From: JBBDXA01 sp040902585
GTDB lineage: Bacteria; Planctomycetota; Phycisphaerae; Phycisphaerales; Phycisphaeraceae
Direction: 5' to 3'
Length of the DNA: 24,397 bases
NCBI GenBank assembly: GCA_040902585.1
Contig: JBBDXA010000146.1
Span: 1-24,397 of the forward strand
This document shows positions 13,859 through 24,397 of the stretch, in pieces. The first letter of the stretch is position 1. Every line of letters begins with the position of its first letter. The notes beneath the pieces were generated by a model. That model was not told the origin of the DNA. It made no database searches and was given only the letters and a program-made list of their open reading frames with translations. Position numbers and translations under genes: made by a program.

Positions 13859-18300
<4,442 letters not shown>

Positions 18301-18357
18301 ATTGAGCTGACTCCACTAAACGGGGTCACTTGAACTTGAGGTTTTAAACAGGCCGGA

Positions 18358-18663
18358 TCACAGTTCCGGGTTACCGACGCTGGTCAGGAAGACCGAGAAG
18401 CCTAGCTTCTTAGCTTTCGGCGTGACCTCTTCTTCGATATCCGTTAGACACCGGACATATTCCAACATGTCAACGTCATCCTGATCCGTGTCGAAGTAAA
18501 CTATCCAGCGGTCGTGTGCCGAGTTGTATCGTGCACGTTTGAGGATCAGCCGAAAGTCGCTCGGTTGATGGCGCTCCACCGAAGGCTCGAGCAGTCGCAT
18601 GACCTGGGTTGCCGTCACCTGCCCTTTCCGAGCGGTTTGCTTAACTTTTTTCGTTGAGCTCAT
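18358..18663 (-). CDS. Small unrecognised protein partnered with HEPN protein
   Basis: 101 residues, no signal and no family I recognise. The first 15 residues are Lys-rich and probably disordered. Then comes a helix (ATQVMRLLEPSVER) and a strand pair (FRLILKRARY, RWIVYFDTD). An acidic helix follows (DDVDMLEYVRCLTDIEEEV), and a final strand (FSVFLTSVG) ends the fold. It lacks the GSxxxG of nucleotidyltransferase (MNT) partners. Its ATG overlaps the HEPN stop in an ATGA, so the two are translationally coupled like a toxin-antitoxin or subunit-partner pair. It is visibly less GC-rich than the flanking rpo genes. An antitoxin or adaptor role is inference from gene order only. Confidence 0.65.
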   Translation of the reverse strand: MSSTKKVKQTARKGQVTATQVMRLLEPSVERHQPSDFRLILKRARYNSAHDRWIVYFDTDQDDVDMLEYVRCLTDIEEEVTPKAKKLGFSVFLTSVGNPEL

Positions 18664-19034
18664 GGTCTAATTCCCAGAATCTGAAACACGAATCCCACAC
18701 ACCGCAGACTCAGTGTCGCGGACTTTCCGTCCACCGTAATGCTCGCGTGGTAGTCGGCGTCCAAGCGATTCTCATACAGTTGCGTGAACAATCCTTTCAA
18801 TGCCCGTCGCTCGTTGACTCGCAACCGGGGCATGTTCGACTGAATTAGCTCCGGCACGGCCGAATGCGCCGGCCCTTCATCGCCACCGAACGAAAGTCCC
18901 GCTTCCGTCAACCGTGCGGTCAATGCGGCAAACGCCGCGTAGTACGCTCGGCTTACCGAACTTCGGTGTCGCCCAAGCCGGGACAACTCACCGGCGGCAT
19001 GCAATCCATCGATGGCTATTTCGCGCCACGTCAT
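18660..19034 (-). CDS. HEPN (UPF0332-like) domain protein between rpoB and rpoC
   Basis: 124 residues, mostly helical. MTWREIAIDGLHAAGEL followed by SRAYYAAF (28-35) is the HEPN/UPF0332 signature, and NRLDADYH near the end corresponds to the family's RxxADY. R90 and H96 fit the R-x(4-6)-H spacing of ribonuclease-type HEPN toxins, but the ADY form also occurs in HEPN proteins not known to cleave RNA, so activity is open. The gene starts 18 nt after the rpoB stop, with GGGGTGA before the ATG, and overlaps the next gene by 4 nt. HEPN proteins commonly pair with small partners in toxin-antitoxin or defence modules. Finding one inside the rpoBC operon is unusual. Base composition is lower in GC than in rpoB and rpoC, suggesting insertion. 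Confidence 0.8.
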   Translation of the reverse strand: MTWREIAIDGLHAAGELSRLGRHRSSVSRAYYAAFAALTARLTEAGLSFGGDEGPAHSAVPELIQSNMPRLRVNERRALKGLFTQLYENRLDADYHASITVDGKSATLSLRCVGFVFQILGIRP

Positions 19035-19052
19035 GCATCACCCCGGCTTCGA

Positions 19053-22844
<3,792 letters not shown>

Positions 22845-22869
22845 CGATCACCTCTGGCAAAATGCAACT

Positions 22870-22890
22870 AACCCTGTCGGAAACAGGGTT
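22870..22890 (-). promoter_or_regulatory. Hairpin in the rpoB leader
   Basis: AACCCTGT and ACAGGGTT form an 8-bp stem with a 5-nt loop about 25 nt before the rpoB start codon. On the minus strand no immediate T-run follows, so it is a possible attenuation or mRNA-stability element. On the plus strand it is followed by TT only. Confidence 0.5.
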
Positions 22891-22927
22891 TTAGTAAGTC
22901 CTTAATCATGGGTGGCATCGACCGCAA

Positions 22928-22963
22928 GTCCCGTATTGTAGTCATGTGGAAATAATGCTGCAA
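22928..22963 (-). promoter_or_regulatory. rpoB promoter, sigma70 type
   Basis: On the minus strand TTGCAG (22958-22963) is followed after exactly 17 nt by TACAAT (22935-22940). The transcript would start near 22928, giving a leader of about 84 nt. Three GACTTGC motifs (22924, 22960, 22995) are spaced 36 and 35 nt apart around it. The remainder of the gap 22845-23091 shows no gene. Confidence 0.75.
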
Positions 22964-23091
22964 GTCGCTAAATCGGCGATCCGGCAGGATTTTTGCAAGT
23001 CGAACGAAAATGGACGTTTGCGGGGGTAAAACCGCCCCTCCCCCCGGTTAGCGGCGCGGCCGAGTCGGCGAGGCCCGCCTGTCCCCGCCAC

Positions 23092-23919
23092 TCACCCGAA
23101 AACCCGCCTTAAATAGGTAATACTCTTGGCCGCGATCACGTCCGGCCCCGGCGAATAGTCAAACACCTCCACCGACACCCAGCCGTCGTACCCCGTCTTC
23201 TTCAGGGCTGCCGCGATCGGCACGAAGTCGACCTCCCCCATCCCAGGGCCCAGCAGATTCGGGTCGTTTGCATGGAAATGGATCGTCCACGCCTTGTTCG
23301 CCTCAATCACCGCCGGCACCGGCTCGCTCTCGCTGCCTGACATCGCTTTCACATCCAGATGAAGCTGACAGGCCGGGTGATCCACCGCCTGGATCAGCTT
23401 CACCGTCTCCGCGGCTGTCGTCAGAAAGTTCGTTTCCCTGGGCGTCAAAGGCTCCATCGCGATGCGAACGCCCAAGGGCCCGGCCACCTCCGCGACCGAG
23501 CGAATCACCTCCACCGCATGCTTGAACCCCTCCTCATAAGGTTGCCCTTCCGCCAAATTCCGCTGCTTCGGGCTGCCCCAGACCATCACGCCGCCCGGCT
23601 CACCTCCGCGCATCGCCGCACAAAGCCGCGCCAGGTGCTGGCCGAACGCCGCGGTTTCCTTTCGCACCGCCGCATCAGGCGTGGTGAGATGCAGCCCCGG
23701 CGGTTTCACCAGCAGCCAGTGCAGGCCGATCATTTCCAGCCCCGCTTCGCGCACAACACGCCCCGCTTCGACCGCATTCCTTTCGGTCAGCTCGCGCGGG
23801 TCTTCTTTTAGCGTGAACGGGGCCACTTCCAGCCCGGTGTAGCCGGCCGCCGCGGCAGCGTCACAGGTACGCGGAAGATCCCAGCCCTGGTACGTTTCAT
23901 TGCAGATGGCGAATCGCAT
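23092..23919 (-). CDS. Sugar phosphate isomerase/epimerase (AP-endonuclease-2-like TIM barrel)
   Basis: 275 residues. The fold is that of xylose-isomerase-like TIM barrels, which interconvert sugars or sugar acids using a divalent metal. Candidate metal ligands are E156 (AMEPLTPRETNF), D189 (QLHLDVKAM), H216 (WTIHFHANDPN) and E251 (WVSVEVFDYSPGP). They have the order and spacing of the family. The N-terminus MRFAICNETYQGWDL and GYTGLEVAPFTL are typical of its first strands. No signal peptide is present. The exact substrate cannot be told from sequence. No clear Shine-Dalgarno is seen. It is divergent from the ArsR-type gene across an 80-bp gap and upstream of rpoB on the same strand, with the rpoB promoter between them. 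Planctomycetes carry many paralogues of this family. Confidence 0.9.
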   Translation of the reverse strand: MRFAICNETYQGWDLPRTCDAAAAAGYTGLEVAPFTLKEDPRELTERNAVEAGRVVREAGLEMIGLHWLLVKPPGLHLTTPDAAVRKETAAFGQHLARLCAAMRGGEPGGVMVWGSPKQRNLAEGQPYEEGFKHAVEVIRSVAEVAGPLGVRIAMEPLTPRETNFLTTAAETVKLIQAVDHPACQLHLDVKAMSGSESEPVPAVIEANKAWTIHFHANDPNLLGPGMGEVDFVPIAAALKKTGYDGWVSVEVFDYSPGPDVIAAKSITYLRRVFG

Positions 23920-23953
23920 GGCGGCAGTGTAATCGCTAACCCGAAATATTCAC

Positions 23954-23982
23954 TTGACCCCCTCAAACATCCGATATATCCT
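23954..23982 (+). promoter_or_regulatory. Candidate promoter of the ArsR-type gene
   Basis: TTGACC (23954-23959) is followed after 17 nt by TATCCT (23977-23982), matching the -10 consensus at four of six positions. The transcript would start only about 10 nt before the ATG, so the mRNA may be nearly leaderless, in line with the lack of a Shine-Dalgarno. Confidence 0.5.
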
Positions 23983-23985
23983 TTA

Positions 23986-24001
23986 ATCCGGATTACCGGA
24001 T
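23986..24001. promoter_or_regulatory. Inverted-repeat operator overlapping the start codon
   Basis: ATCCGG-ATTA-CCGGAT is a perfect 6-bp inverted repeat. It covers the predicted transcription start and the first two bases of the ATG. A further ATCCG and ATCC lie just upstream (23969-23981). The position fits autorepression by the encoded ArsR-family protein. Confidence 0.55.
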
Positions 24002-24397
24002 GAATCAAACCGCACCCCAACCCGCCGCCCTTTTGAACTGGATGGACAGTCTCGCGGATGCCACGCGCCTGCGTTTGCTCCACCTGCTTCAGCGGCAGGA
24101 ACTGGGCGTCGTGGACCTATGCGAGATTCTTCAGATGCCCCAGTCCACGGTCAGCCGGCACCTGAAAGTCCTCAGCGATCAGGGTTGGCTCATCAATCGT
24201 CGCCGGGGCACGACCAATCAATATGGCATGGTGATGGACGAACTCGAACCGCCCGCGCGACAGCTCTGGCAGCTTGCCCGCGAACAGACCCTCGACTGGC
24301 CCGCGCTGAAACAGGACGCGGTTCGCCTCGAGCAGCGCCGCCAGCAGCGCCCCGATGCCCGCGCGTTTTTCGCAGGGGCGGCCGGCGAATGGGATCG
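24000..24397 (+). CDS. ArsR-family transcriptional regulator, probably fused to a methyltransferase (C-terminus outside window)
   Basis: 132 complete codons are visible before the window ends. Residues about 12-85 form a winged helix-turn-helix: LADATRLRLLHLL, then VVDLCEILQMPQSTVSRHLKVL and a wing RRRGTTNQYGM. The metal-binding ELCVCDL of ArsR/SmtB is ELGVVDL here, so it lacks both cysteines and probably does not sense metals. After the DNA-binding domain a linker leads to FFAGAAGEWD, which resembles the start of the SAM-dependent methyltransferase domain found in ArsR-methyltransferase fusions. That part is inference because the rest is missing. The start at 24000 lies within a perfect inverted repeat, and there is no ribosome binding site. 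It is divergent from the sugar-phosphate isomerase gene and may regulate both. Confidence 0.85.
   Translation, partial: MNQTAPQPAALLNWMDSLADATRLRLLHLLQRQELGVVDLCEILQMPQSTVSRHLKVLSDQGWLINRRRGTTNQYGMVMDELEPPARQLWQLAREQTLDWPALKQDAVRLEQRRQQRPDARAFFAGAAGEWD

Noticed and set aside
23003..23100. Terminator for the isomerase gene
   Set aside because: The region has runs of C and G but no convincing stem followed by a T-run.

Overview
The window is GC-rich bacterial chromosome and most likely planctomycete (Planctomycetota, perhaps the Phycisphaerae side; the class is inference). The best evidence is the DUF1549/DUF1553 plus DUF1501 gene pair at the left end, which is characteristic of that phylum. 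The many intergenic hairpin repeats fit. No rRNA, tRNA, CRISPR array or recognisable transposase gene was seen.

Left part (1-5206): a truncated DUF1501 Tat-exported protein and its DUF1549/DUF1553 partner, a small membrane-anchored hypothetical protein, a ClpP protease and a small coiled-coil protein, all on the minus strand. The gaps hold palindromes, one clear intrinsic terminator and a stack of short tandem repeats.

Middle (5207-13857): a likely minus-strand operon of three genes, namely a polytopic membrane protein, a BtuF/FhuD-like binding lipoprotein, and a membrane-bound PAS-PAS-GAF-GGDEF sensor whose GGDEF signature reads GGKQF. Then truD on the plus strand, convergent with a secreted protein that combines an ExbD-like and a vWA-like region.

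Right part (13858-24397): rpoC and rpoB on the minus strand. They are separated by a two-gene cassette encoding a HEPN/UPF0332-like protein and an unrecognised 101-residue partner. rpoB is not preceded by rplJ/rplL. Upstream of it lie a near-consensus sigma70-type promoter and an unrelated TIM-barrel sugar-phosphate isomerase/epimerase gene. The window ends in a divergent ArsR-family regulator, probably fused to a methyltransferase and truncated by the window edge.

The most interesting items are the HEPN cassette lodged inside the rpoBC operon, the degenerate GGDEF sensor with its binding-protein neighbour, and several families of palindromic repeats. Two of these form inverted pairs resembling BIMEs, and some copies start exactly in the stop codon of a gene.
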